In this document: positions 56,848-64,000 of the stretch, in pieces
Layout: every line of letters starts with the position of its first letter
Position numbering within the stretch: position 1 is the stretch's first letter
DNA from: Planococcus sp. SK3692
GTDB lineage: Bacteria; Bacillota; Bacilli; Bacillales_A; Planococcaceae
Assembly (NCBI RefSeq): GCF_028890485.2
Contig: NZ_JARCHV010000003.1
Location: forward strand, 170,789-234,788
Direction: 5' to 3'
DNA: 64,000 bases
Translations under genes and position numbers: made by a program
Notes under the pieces: generated by a model
What the model was told of the DNA's origin: nothing
The model's input: the letters and a program-made list of their open reading frames with translations, nothing else
Databases searched by the model: none

Positions 56848-57459
56848 ATGACTGACAGCGGTTTGCGGGATATGAAAAAAATGGCCACACGCCAAGCTTT
56901 GGCTGAAGCGGCTTTTAACTTGGCGGTAGAGCGGGGTGTGGACGGGTTTGTCGTGGAAGATATCGTACAGACGGCGGGCTATTCACGTCGGACATTTGCC
57001 AATTACTTCTCGTGCAAGGAAGAAGCGATCGCCAATTCCTTAACGATGAATGATTATTTAGAGCGCGACGACCAATTCGTCTTTTCCACGGAAAATTATA
57101 CGCCTTTAGATACCATCGAATTGTATATCCGCGGAAGTTTCACGATTAATAAATTGAGGCGGCTCAACCAGCTCGTTTCGCTGTCGCGCAACTATCCGAC
57201 GCTTAAGCTTTATGTCACCGGCGCGTTGATGGAAGTACAGAATTTTGCGAAACGCGGCATCAGCGAAGAATTTGGCAGTGCCTATCCGGAAGAGTATTAC
57301 CATATTCTGATCGGTGCCGTGTTCGGTGCGATTTTGCCGGTTCTTGATGAAAGCATCGCCGTCAAATTACCGGAAGACGGGGAACAGGACGAGGCAGATA
57401 ACGAATTTAACCAATACATCGATATCGTCTTTGGCCATTTACGAAAAGGCTTTAACTAA
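56848..57459 (+). CDS. TetR-family regulator of the MMPL transporter
   Basis: 203 residues; AATGAGGTG precedes the ATG. The N-terminal helix-turn-helix reads DGFVVEDIVQTAGYSRRTFANYFSCKEEAI (about residues 32-61, in pieces). The C-terminal domain is not recognised. The MMPL transporter gene follows after 26 bases in the same direction, so the two form an operon. The inverted repeat at 56771-56806 suggests negative autoregulation. Confidence 0.88.
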   Translation: MTDSGLRDMKKMATRQALAEAAFNLAVERGVDGFVVEDIVQTAGYSRRTFANYFSCKEEAIANSLTMNDYLERDDQFVFSTENYTPLDTIELYIRGSFTINKLRRLNQLVSLSRNYPTLKLYVTGALMEVQNFAKRGISEEFGSAYPEEYYHILIGAVFGAILPVLDESIAVKLPEDGEQDEADNEFNQYIDIVFGHLRKGFN

Positions 57460-57485
57460 CACAAAAAGAGAACGGAGTTGCACAT

Positions 57486-59807
57486 GTGTCGAGATTTTTT
57501 TACAGCATCGGAAAAACAGCCTATAGCAAGCCTTGGATTTTCATTGCCAGCTGGCTGCTCATTTTAGGCGTCATCATCACAGCCATCGTCACGAATGGCG
57601 TGAATACAAGCAGCGAAACAAGAATTGACGGCACCGCCGCACAGGACGTGCTGGACGAATTGGCGGAAGAATACCCGGCGGCATCCGGCGGGCAAGGCAG
57701 TTATTTATTCGAAGTGCCGGAAGGGGAAGCCATTGACGATCCGGCCAATGCCCAAGCTTTAGCCATGGCAGCCAATGAAATTTACAGTTTGGAACATGTC
57801 GTCAATCCAATGGACATGCTGCAGGACGAGGAAGCAATGGCACAGATGCAGTCAATGCAAGAGATGATGAGCCAGCTTCCGGCGTCTGAAGTCAACCACC
57901 GGCCGTTCATCGTTCAAGAAATGCCGGTTCCGGGCATCCAGATTTCAGAGGACGGAACGGTCGCATTATTCCAGTTCCAACTGACCAAAACAGCGGAAGA
58001 CTTGAGTGAAGCGGAACGCGAAGAACTTGCGGATGCCGCAAATATCGCTCAAGAAAATTCTTCCATCACAGTCATTCCGACGGGTGCGCTGCAAGGCGTC
58101 GATATCCCGATCGGCGGTACGCATGAAATCATCGGGCTCGCGATCGCAGCAGTCATCCTGGTCGTCACGCTCGGCTCACTCATCGTAGCCGGCTTGCCGC
58201 TAGTCGTGGCATTGATCGGCGTCGGTGTGGGCGTCGGCGGGACGTTCGCCTTGTCGAGCATGTTCGAAATCAACAGCCTGACACCGGTTCTAGCCTTGAT
58301 GATCGGCCTCGCTGTCGGCATCGACTATGCCTTGTTTATCGTCAATAGACAGCGCAACTTGATCACCGAACAAAGCTTGACCGCTAAAGAAGCGGCTGCC
58401 CGGGCAGTCGGCACTGCAGGCAGCGCCGTATTTTTTGCCGGCCTGACTGTTATCATCGCACTCAGCGGCTTGCTGGTCATCGGCATTTCGTTCCTCAGCA
58501 GCATGGCGCTTGTTGCGGCGTTGACCGTGTTGATCGATGTACTGGTCGCGCTCACGCTGCTTCCGGCATTGCTCGGCTTGATTGGCGAACGGATTGTCTC
58601 AGCTAAAGCAAGAAACAAGAAACTCACGGGCAAGGGTTCCAAACAAAGCTTTGCCGGAGCTTGGATCACCGGCCTATTGAAAATGAAATGGGCAGCGATC
58701 CTGCTGGTCATCGTGATTCTCGGCACCCTCGCAGTTCCGGTGGCACAGATGAACCTCGGCATGCCATCCGGTGAAAGCGCCAATAAAGACACTGCTGTCA
58801 GACAAAGTTATGACGTCATTTCCGACAGCTTCGGCGAAGGCTTCAACGGCCCGCTGCTCGTCGTGGCGAAAGACCAAGACGCAGCTGCAGTGAATCCGCA
58901 GGAATATTTCCAGCTATTGGCCAATATCTCACAGCTGGACGGCGTAGCGGAAGTCTCTCCAGGAGGATTCAATGAAGACGGAACGATCGCCATCATCAGT
59001 ATCATCCCAGAAAACGGGCCGACCGATGAAGCGACAAAACAATTGGTAGAAAATTTGCGGACAGATGCCGCAGCTACTGAAAACACCAACACGGAAATCG
59101 GCGTGACCGGCTTGACGGCGATCAATATAGACATTTCGGAAAAACTCGCTGAAGTATTCCCGATCTACATCGCCATTATCGTCGTGCTGTCACTGCTTAT
59201 TTTGCTAGTCGTATTCCGTTCGATCCTTATCCCGATCAAAGCAACGGCCGGCTTCTTGTTGAGCATCATGGCCACATTCGGCGCCACAACGGCCGTCTTC
59301 CAGTGGGGCTGGCTCGGATCGCTCTTCGGAATCGACACCGGCGGGCCGTTGCTGAGCTTCATCCCGATCATGGTGACCGGCATCTTATACGGGCTCGCGA
59401 TGGATTACCAAGTATTCCTCGTGTCGTCGATGCGTGAAGCCCACATACACGGTGAAAAAGGCGATCGCGCCATCGTCAGCGGCTACAAGACGGCTAGTAA
59501 AGTGGTCGTTGCCGCGGCGTTGATCATGGTCTCGGTATTCTCCGGATTCATCTTCACAGATGACATCATGATCAAGCAAATCGGTTTTGCCTTGGCGTTC
59601 GGCATCCTCGTCGATGCCTTCCTCATCCGTATGATTTTCGTCCCGGCCGTTATGTCGCTGTTCGGCGACAAGATCTGGTGGCTACCAAAATGGCTCGATA
59701 AGATTCTTCCGGACTTGGATATTGAAGGCGAAAAACTGCTTCATGAATTGAATGAAAAAGATAAAGATAAAGCGATACGCACGAATACGGGAGAAAACTC
59801 CATCTAA
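57486..59807 (+). CDS. MMPL/RND-family transporter (YdfJ type)
   Basis: 773 residues from GTG 57486, behind GAACGGAG. About 12 helices in two halves, each starting with one helix, an extracellular domain, then five or more helices. MMPL signatures: GLAVGIDYALFIVNRQRN (about residue 275) in the first half and GLAMDYQVFLVSSMREAH (about 640) in the second. The Asp-Tyr pairs belong to the proton relay. The first outer domain has a Met/Gln-rich stretch (EEAMAQMQSMQEMMSQLP). It exports lipids or hydrophobic drugs driven by protons. It is controlled by the adjacent TetR. Confidence 0.9.
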   Translation: MSRFFYSIGKTAYSKPWIFIASWLLILGVIITAIVTNGVNTSSETRIDGTAAQDVLDELAEEYPAASGGQGSYLFEVPEGEAIDDPANAQALAMAANEIYSLEHVVNPMDMLQDEEAMAQMQSMQEMMSQLPASEVNHRPFIVQEMPVPGIQISEDGTVALFQFQLTKTAEDLSEAEREELADAANIAQENSSITVIPTGALQGVDIPIGGTHEIIGLAIAAVILVVTLGSLIVAGLPLVVALIGVGVGVGGTFALSSMFEINSLTPVLALMIGLAVGIDYALFIVNRQRNLITEQSLTAKEAAARAVGTAGSAVFFAGLTVIIALSGLLVIGISFLSSMALVAALTVLIDVLVALTLLPALLGLIGERIVSAKARNKKLTGKGSKQSFAGAWITGLLKMKWAAILLVIVILGTLAVPVAQMNLGMPSGESANKDTAVRQSYDVISDSFGEGFNGPLLVVAKDQDAAAVNPQEYFQLLANISQLDGVAEVSPGGFNEDGTIAIISIIPENGPTDEATKQLVENLRTDAAATENTNTEIGVTGLTAINIDISEKLAEVFPIYIAIIVVLSLLILLVVFRSILIPIKATAGFLLSIMATFGATTAVFQWGWLGSLFGIDTGGPLLSFIPIMVTGILYGLAMDYQVFLVSSMREAHIHGEKGDRAIVSGYKTASKVVVAAALIMVSVFSGFIFTDDIMIKQIGFALAFGILVDAFLIRMIFVPAVMSLFGDKIWWLPKWLDKILPDLDIEGEKLLHELNEKDKDKAIRTNTGENSI

Positions 59808-59816
59808 AGATAGCTA

Positions 59817-59848
59817 AAACTGCCGGGAAGTTTCCCGGCAGTTTTTCT
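59817..59848 (+). terminator. Terminator of the tetR-mmpL operon
   Basis: AACTGCCGGGAA pairs with TTCCCGGCAGTT around GT, followed by TTTCTTT. Confidence 0.92.
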
Positions 59849-59908
59849 TTGGTCAAAAATTCTGGAGGATCGCTCGTCAGGGAATGGAGCTGGCGGTAAC
59901 TGAAGAGT

Positions 59909-60037
59909 GTTCGTAAAAGTGTCTGTACATTAGCGAACGTTCGCAAAGTCATTTGATACATTTACGAACGCTGTTTTTGTTGGTGTTCAGCCCATTTCAA
60001 AGTGTTCGCGAACGTGTACTTTTGCGAACGCTAATGT
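59909..60037. repeat. CGAACG-containing palindromic repeat cluster at the left edge of the AT-rich segment
   Basis: The outer arms ACATTAGCG (59927-59935) and CGCTAATGT (60029-60037) form a perfect inverted repeat. Inside are the palindromes GCGAACGTTCGC (59933-59944) and GTTCGCGAAC (60004-60013), plus TTTACGAACGCTG and GTGTACTTTTGCGAACG (60014-60030). The last 17-mer returns with one change at 63631-63647. GAAC and GTTC are adjacent rather than four bases apart, so these are not LexA boxes. The rest of the gap to 60478 is AT-rich and holds no gene I can support; a 72-codon frame at 60093-60311 was rejected. Confidence 0.6.
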
Positions 60038-60478
60038 AAAATCCAATATCTAACCGACAAAATTCAGAAAGTAGTGAATCATATTTTCATAAATGGTAAA
60101 ATATAGTATAGATTATTTCGAAATATTCTATACTAAATCGAATTACTTTAAATTACTCATCTTCTTAGAGGAGAAAATGCATGTGAATAGGAGGCCATTA
60201 TCATTCCAAATCTTTTTTCATCCATTGAATCTGCAAGAGGTCCCGCCAATAAATAGACTCATTCCACTAAAATCTGTTCGCCTGTCAGCAAATCTAAAAT
60301 TGGTCAGATAAGCATTGCTACAAAAATAAATGAGAAGTGGTATTTCACTTGTGAATCATTTAAAGAGTATTTTGTTTTTTCTGTAGTGATATCGTAAAAA
60401 TTAGTTGATTTAATTTCATGATTATGACTGATTTTAAAAAAACTTACAGAATAATCCAGTTCAAAAGGAGGTCACTTT

Positions 60479-60988
60479 TTGACACCAGATCTATTAATTA
60501 TCTTCTTTATTTTATTGCCAATATCTATTATTATTCATGAGTTGGGACACGCTTTGCCCATTATTCTATCAACAGATTCTGGAGAAGCGAATATATTCCT
60601 CGGAACACCTAGAAAAGAAAAAAAATTAGTATTTAGCATTGGTAAAATTCATTTTTATCTTGGATACGGTTTTGTAGGTTTCTGCTTTATTGCTAACTTT
60701 GAAGAAATACCACCTTTGTCAGATCAACAGAGATTACTAATCGATGCTGGAGGGCCATTTTTTTCCCTTCTGAGCGGTCTGGTAACGTATGGTTTATCGA
60801 TTAGTGTCCTAGAAAATCTTCAATATATCTATTTGTTTGCCATGGTGAATTTATTTCTTTTCCTTACTAGTGCCGTTCCTCTTACATATCCAAAATTTGA
60901 AGGTCACTTGGCTGGATATCAATCTGATGGTTTACGTATCGTCCAGAATTTACGACGTCAGTTCAAAAAAGCTAATAAAGTTAGCTAA
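60479..60988 (+). CDS. M50-like membrane metalloprotease-related protein (169 aa)
   Basis: TTG 60479 follows AAAAGGAGG by 7 bases. The first helix ends in the zinc motif HELGH (residues 20-24: IIIHELGHALPII). Two more hydrophobic stretches follow (GGPFFSLLSGLVTYGLSISV and YLFAMVNLFLFLTSAVPLTY), and the end has QSDGLRIVQNLR. In M50 site-2 proteases the third ligand is in an N-P-x-DG motif; here SDGLR may supply that aspartate, with the NP replaced. Length is near the minimum for the family. Codon use is AT-rich like the rest of this segment. No substrate is evident. Confidence 0.7.
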   Translation: MTPDLLIIFFILLPISIIIHELGHALPIILSTDSGEANIFLGTPRKEKKLVFSIGKIHFYLGYGFVGFCFIANFEEIPPLSDQQRLLIDAGGPFFSLLSGLVTYGLSISVLENLQYIYLFAMVNLFLFLTSAVPLTYPKFEGHLAGYQSDGLRIVQNLRRQFKKANKVS

Positions 60989-61391
60989 TGGAAAAGATTT
61001 CAATGATAAAAAGATGAAAATAATTAGTGAATATAGCTTGGTATCGATTCTTTTACATTCACATCTCTCACGTCATTCACTAGGTTAGAAAGTTGAATGC
61101 AGGTAATATTGTTAGATAAAAAGGTACATCTAAAAGGCTTCGCTAAAGGTTTTGAAAGTTTAAACTTAGTTAGGATCTTGGTTTACATATCATTAGTCAT
61201 AAGTAGCTACATGGATATTTGGGGAGAGAAGGGGCTGGTCAAAGCTCATCTTCTCTCCTTTTTTATCTTTATAAAGGGCTTTTTCGAAGGATTTGATTTT
61301 GGAAATCTTTTTCGAATATGTTTGTAACAAACTACTTTTTAATTATTTTAGACTGCAGATATATATTTGCTTTCGTATTAAATGATAATAG
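60989..61391. other. AT-rich intergenic region with one terminator-like hairpin
   Basis: GGAGAGAAG (61223-61231) pairs with CTTCTCTCC (61250-61258), followed by TTTTTTATC, a likely terminator for a transcript from the left. A short frame overlapping it (61097-61327) was not accepted. No other feature is visible before the promoter at 61392. Confidence 0.5.
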
Positions 61392-61443
61392 TTGAAAGAA
61401 ATTTTTATATTGTATATAATGTATTTATAATATATATACAATA
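61392..61443 (+). promoter_or_regulatory. Promoter and operator of the gntR-ABC operon
   Basis: TTGAAA (61392-61397), a 17-base spacer and TATAAT (61415-61420). TATTGTATAT (61408-61417) and ATATACAATA (61434-61443) are perfect inverted arms, the left one overlapping the -10. Likely autoregulation by the YtrA-type GntR protein. A leader of about 130 bases follows. Confidence 0.75.
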
Positions 61444-61571
61444 TAGTGATACTTAGTATTCATTTATTGATTCAGAAGGTGAATTTCGAACAAAAAAATT
61501 TTACTGATTCGAGTAGTACAAGAAACTATAACCACATGGATTTTAAAAATAAATTTAGAAGAGGGATTGAT

Positions 61572-61943
61572 ATGCAAATAATTATTTCGAACAGTTCGAA
61601 AGAGCCGATTTACGAACAAATTACGAATCAAATCAAATCGGCTATTTTAACTGGAGAACTACAGGAGGGGGCAGCAATACCCTCTATGCGGAAACTCGCA
61701 AAAGATTTGCATATTAGTGTCATAACGACAAAACGTGCATATGAGGAATTGGAGAAGGCTGGCTTTATCTATTCCATTGTTGGCAAAGGCTCTTTTGTCG
61801 CAGAGCAAAATTTAGAGCTGATCAAAGAGAAGAAGTTAAAGGTCATTGAAGAACAGCTGACTGCGGTCATAACTAATAGCAGAGAGATTGGCCTTTCTTT
61901 TGAAGAGCTGCAGCAATTATTGAAGATTTTATATGAGGAGTGA
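61572..61943 (+). CDS. GntR-family regulator, YtrA subfamily
   Basis: 123 residues from ATG 61572; upstream in-frame codons have no ribosome site. The winged helix reads EPIYEQITNQIKSAILTGELQEGAAIPSMRKLAKDL (about residues 11-46, in pieces), then HISVITTKRAYEELEKAGFI. After it comes only a short helical dimerisation tail, the mark of the YtrA subfamily. Such regulators sit in front of ABC transporters and repress them until cell-wall or antibiotic stress. The ABC ATPase gene follows with 5 bases between stop and start. Confidence 0.9.
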   Translation: MQIIISNSSKEPIYEQITNQIKSAILTGELQEGAAIPSMRKLAKDLHISVITTKRAYEELEKAGFIYSIVGKGSFVAEQNLELIKEKKLKVIEEQLTAVITNSREIGLSFEELQQLLKILYEE

Positions 61944-61948
61944 TAGAG

Positions 61949-62815
61949 ATGGAAAATGTAATTGAAATAAAGAATGTAACAAAGAGATTCAAAGGTTTTT
62001 CTGTTGAAAACATTAATTTTCATGTGAAGCAAGGATTTGTAACGGGGTTCATTGGTGCAAATGGAGCCGGTAAGTCGACAACGATAAAAATGATAATGAA
62101 CCTGTTAAAACCGGACTCCGGAGAAGTTAAGGTTTTTGGTTTGGACTACAAGACGCATGAAAAGGAGATTAAAGAGCGTATCGGGTTCGTATACGATGGC
62201 AATGTATTCTTTGAAGGACTAAATTTAAAAGATATAAAACGTATAGTTGCCCCTGCTTACAAAAATTGGGATGATGCAATATTTCATCAATATGTGGATC
62301 AGTTTGAATTACCGCTTAATAAAGCTGTCAAAACTTTCTCAAAAGGAATGCAGATGAAAGCTTCATTGGCGATAGCCTTATCGCATCATGCAGAACTAAT
62401 CATTATGGATGAGCCAACAGCAGGATTAGACCCCATTTTCAGACGAGAATTGTTGGATTTGTTACAGGAATTGATGATTGACGGGAAGCGCACCATCTTT
62501 TTCTCTACGCATATTACATCAGATTTAGATCGTATCGCAGACTATATCGCCTTTATTCAAAGTGGGGAGTTGGTCTTCAATCAAACCATTCATGATGTAG
62601 TTGAAAATTATGTGATAGTAAAAGGTGGATTGGATCTTCTGGATAGAGACACCGAAAAAGATTTTATCCACATCCATCGAGCATCTACAGGATTTGAAGC
62701 ATTAACAGATAATAGTGGGGCAGTACAAGCTACTTTCGGAGACAACGTTATCATAGAACGCGCTTCTCTCGAAGATATCATGTATTACTTGAAGGGGGGC
62801 TTATCGCATGTTTAA
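61949..62815 (+). CDS. ABC transporter ATP-binding protein
   Basis: 288 residues from ATG 61949 (GTG 61940 possible) behind GAGGAG. Walker A is GFIGANGAGKSTTIK (about residues 37-51), the signature is KTFSKGMQMKASLAIAL, a drug/antibiotic-type variant with SKGM in place of SGGQ, and Walker B is AELIIMDEPTAGLDPI. The switch histidine is in STHITSDLD. It belongs to the YtrB/BcrA-like exporters. It overlaps the permease gene by 8 bases. Confidence 0.9.
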   Translation: MENVIEIKNVTKRFKGFSVENINFHVKQGFVTGFIGANGAGKSTTIKMIMNLLKPDSGEVKVFGLDYKTHEKEIKERIGFVYDGNVFFEGLNLKDIKRIVAPAYKNWDDAIFHQYVDQFELPLNKAVKTFSKGMQMKASLAIALSHHAELIIMDEPTAGLDPIFRRELLDLLQELMIDGKRTIFFSTHITSDLDRIADYIAFIQSGELVFNQTIHDVVENYVIVKGGLDLLDRDTEKDFIHIHRASTGFEALTDNSGAVQATFGDNVIIERASLEDIMYYLKGGLSHV

Positions 62816-63413
62816 TTTAATTAGACGTGATGTCATACTCCAAAAAAGACAGTTACTATTTTTTATCCCCGTCATTTTGGTGTTTATTATTGCAGGGGCC
62901 CCGCCCATTCTGACGTTTCTAGTTGCCAGTATTTTTATTCCTTTCAATACCTATGCCTACGATGAAAAAGTAGAGACGAATATCTTATTGAACTCTTTGC
63001 CTTACACACGTAAGGAAATTATCGCATCGCGCTACTTGGGAGCCATTGTTTATATGATTTTAGCTATTTGTGTCACAAGTTTAGCCTTATTTGTTTTCGA
63101 CACACCGTTTACGATGACTGATATCGGGATTAGCAGTGGTTTATTCTTATTATTCTCCGCACTTACATTTCCATTGTTTCAAATACTCAAACCCGGCTAT
63201 ATTACGACGGTTGTTCTCATCAGCTTTATCTTGCTAACTTTTCTAACAAGACCGGTTGGGTTATTTGTGACCGAGCACTTAACTGGAATAATTGATTTAA
63301 TCATTAATTTATCCGTCGCGATTTTATATACGGGAGCAACACTTATTACGATGGGAATTTATCTTACTTCATGGGGGATAACTACGGTTATTTATCAACG
63401 AAAAGCGTTCTGA
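62808..63413 (+). CDS. ABC-2-type transporter permease (201 aa)
   Basis: 201 residues with six predicted helices. The N-terminus is MFNLIRRDVILQKRQ, then FFIPVILVFIIAG. A loop with YDEKVETNILLNSLPYTRKE matches the ABC-2 permease pattern (Pfam ABC2_membrane type) in which S-L-P-x-TR is common. It forms the membrane part of the exporter with the ATPase upstream. Together with the GntR regulator it resembles bacitracin- or wall-stress-responsive exporters, but the substrate is unknown. Confidence 0.85.
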   Translation: MFNLIRRDVILQKRQLLFFIPVILVFIIAGAPPILTFLVASIFIPFNTYAYDEKVETNILLNSLPYTRKEIIASRYLGAIVYMILAICVTSLALFVFDTPFTMTDIGISSGLFLLFSALTFPLFQILKPGYITTVVLISFILLTFLTRPVGLFVTEHLTGIIDLIINLSVAILYTGATLITMGIYLTSWGITTVIYQRKAF

Positions 63414-63587
63414 GTGTTTTTCGAGCTCTAAAAAAATTTTGAGTTACTTCTATAATGATTCTAGATCAACTAATATAAATAAGCCTAAAACAGTTTTGGC
63501 TGCTTATCTTGATTAGAACCTTCAATAATAATGTGATTACGTTTAACCACTAGCTTCTATGTAGTAATTCATTAAGATATATATACT

Positions 63588-63620
63588 GGAAGCTGTTAAT
63601 AAAGCAGCTTCTTTTTTTTT
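63588..63620 (+). terminator. Rho-independent terminator
   Basis: GAAGCTG pairs with CAGCTTC around TTAATAAAG, followed by a run of ten T. It probably ends the gntR-ABC operon, 175 bases after the permease stop. The intervening bases hold no gene. Confidence 0.85.
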
Positions 63621-63630
63621 GTCCTTAAAA

Positions 63631-63647
63631 GTGTACTTTTACGAACG
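63631..63647. repeat. Right-hand copy of the GTGTACTTTTrCGAACG repeat
   Basis: The 17-mer GTGTACTTTTACGAACG matches 60014-60030 at 16 of 17 positions and has the same orientation. It lies just after the last terminator of the AT-rich segment, so the segment is bracketed by direct repeats. Confidence 0.6.
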
Positions 63648-63791
63648 GTTTTTAAATTACAGATGAATTTATAAAATTATCGGTTTTTAATTTTCTAATT
63701 ATTGGTAATATAACCATATATAGTTCGGAATTAGATAGGCGATGGAAACAGTCCGTATAAAGGAAATCAAACAGAAAGTAGGCAGAATTAA

Positions 63792-64000
63792 ATGAAGGCT
63801 AAAACAATCGTAAAGAATTTTGGCTTTGAAGTAGAAGAAGAGCCAGTCAGCATCTATCCGTTTTCGCCAGTTTATCGGATGAAACGACCTGAAGGCGACT
63901 TTATCGTCAAAAAAACGCAGCATCCAATCGAAAAAGCAAATCGTCTCATGAGATATACAAGAGTATTAAACGAACAAGGTGTTGATGTGGTCACTCCGGC
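63792..64000 (+). CDS. Aminoglycoside phosphotransferase-like protein, N-terminal part (gene runs off the window)
   Basis: The frame from ATG 63792 stays open to the last base (69 complete codons). The start reads MKAKTIVKNFGFEVEEEPVS, followed by IYPFSPVYRMKRPEGDFIVK and KTQHPIEKANRLMRYTRVL. This looks like the N-terminal lobe of a kinase-fold phosphotransferase: FIVKKTQ would hold the ATP-binding lysine. Proteins of this type in Bacilli include spore-coat-associated CotS/YutH-like kinases and APH-like enzymes. GC content returns to the window average here, so the gene lies outside the AT-rich segment. The catalytic loop is outside the window. Confidence 0.6.
   Translation, partial: MKAKTIVKNFGFEVEEEPVSIYPFSPVYRMKRPEGDFIVKKTQHPIEKANRLMRYTRVLNEQGVDVVTP

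Noticed and set aside
59933..59944. LexA box GCGAACGTTCGC
   Set aside because: The Bacillus LexA box needs four bases between GAAC and GTTC; here they are adjacent, and no gene follows.
60093..60311. 72-codon frame in the AT-rich gap
   Set aside because: The AT-rich start codes for low-information residues, no ribosome site precedes it, and no similarity was recognised. A remnant of an older gene cannot be excluded.
61097..61327. 76-codon frame after the M50-like gene
   Set aside because: It runs straight through a terminator-like hairpin with a T run, and no convincing ribosome site is present.
1..64000. CRISPR array, tRNA or rRNA genes, complete insertion sequence or prophage
   Set aside because: I saw no regularly spaced repeats, no cloverleaf or rRNA-like sequence, and no transposase, integrase or phage structural gene.

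Overview
The window looks like chromosomal DNA from a low-to-moderate GC Gram-positive bacterium of the Bacillales. The most likely group is Planococcaceae (Planococcus or a relative). This is an inference from gene content: many genes read as orthologues of Bacillus subtilis genes (Fnr, OhrR, BsaA-type peroxidase, YwrA/YwrB/YwrD-type cluster, UvrX-type polymerase, Zur-type zinc genes), ribosome binding sites are strong AGGAGG type, GTG/TTG starts are common, and tyrS carries a T-box leader. No rRNA, tRNA, CRISPR array, complete insertion sequence or prophage was seen.

Layout. 1-3.8 kb: the C-terminal half of Fnr, a 1.1 kb non-coding stretch with repeats, then a ba3-type cytochrome oxidase operon behind a consensus FNR box. 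3.9-6.3 kb: small methyltransferase, Ohr/OhrR peroxide defence, glutathione peroxidase. 6.4-11.3 kb: a third copy of the repeat, then a cobalamin riboswitch in front of a thioesterase, class I ribonucleotide reductase and flavodoxin. 11.4-12.8 kb: small unknown genes. 13-15.3 kb: pabA and a pabB-pabC fusion (folate). 15.4-19 kb: Fur-controlled ferric iron ABC transporter (minus strand). 19-27 kb: amidase, OFA-family transporter, TetR, BCCT transporter with a CocE-type hydrolase. 27-36 kb: GntR plus an eight-gene catabolic operon (CoA-transferase, LeuCD-like hydratase, two transporters, flavin reductase-like protein, HMG-CoA-lyase-like enzyme). I read it as a possible citraconate/(R)-citramalate route to pyruvate and acetyl-CoA. 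36-40.8 kb: LysR, gamma-glutamyltransferase, split chromate transporter, FusB-type EF-G-binding protein with an L7/L12-like partner. 41-45.5 kb: FAH-family hydrolase, SDR, SOS-regulated Y-family polymerase, FAD oxidoreductase. 45.5-47.7 kb: a zinc-starvation operon with two Zur boxes. 47.8-51 kb: paired CxxC-20-CxxC proteins, Nudix, peptidase S51, aldehyde dehydrogenase. 51-60 kb: tyrS with T-box, drug-efflux genes with TetR regulators, MMPL transporter. 60-63.6 kb: a clearly AT-rich segment (M50-like protein, GntR plus ABC transporter) between copies of a CGAACG-containing repeat. The window ends inside a phosphotransferase-like gene.

Many transport or efflux operons sit beside a regulator, and in most cases I found a palindromic operator overlapping the promoter. 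The best candidate for something undescribed is the roughly 230-bp element present in three diverged copies (755-986, 1003-1237, 6415-6647). Its central hairpin is preserved by compensatory base changes, and the first two copies are followed by a rho-independent terminator that serves no visible gene. Second-tier candidates are the FusB/L12-like gene pair, the B12-switched class I reductase operon and the citramalate-like operon. Everything here was read by eye; no database search or folding program was run.
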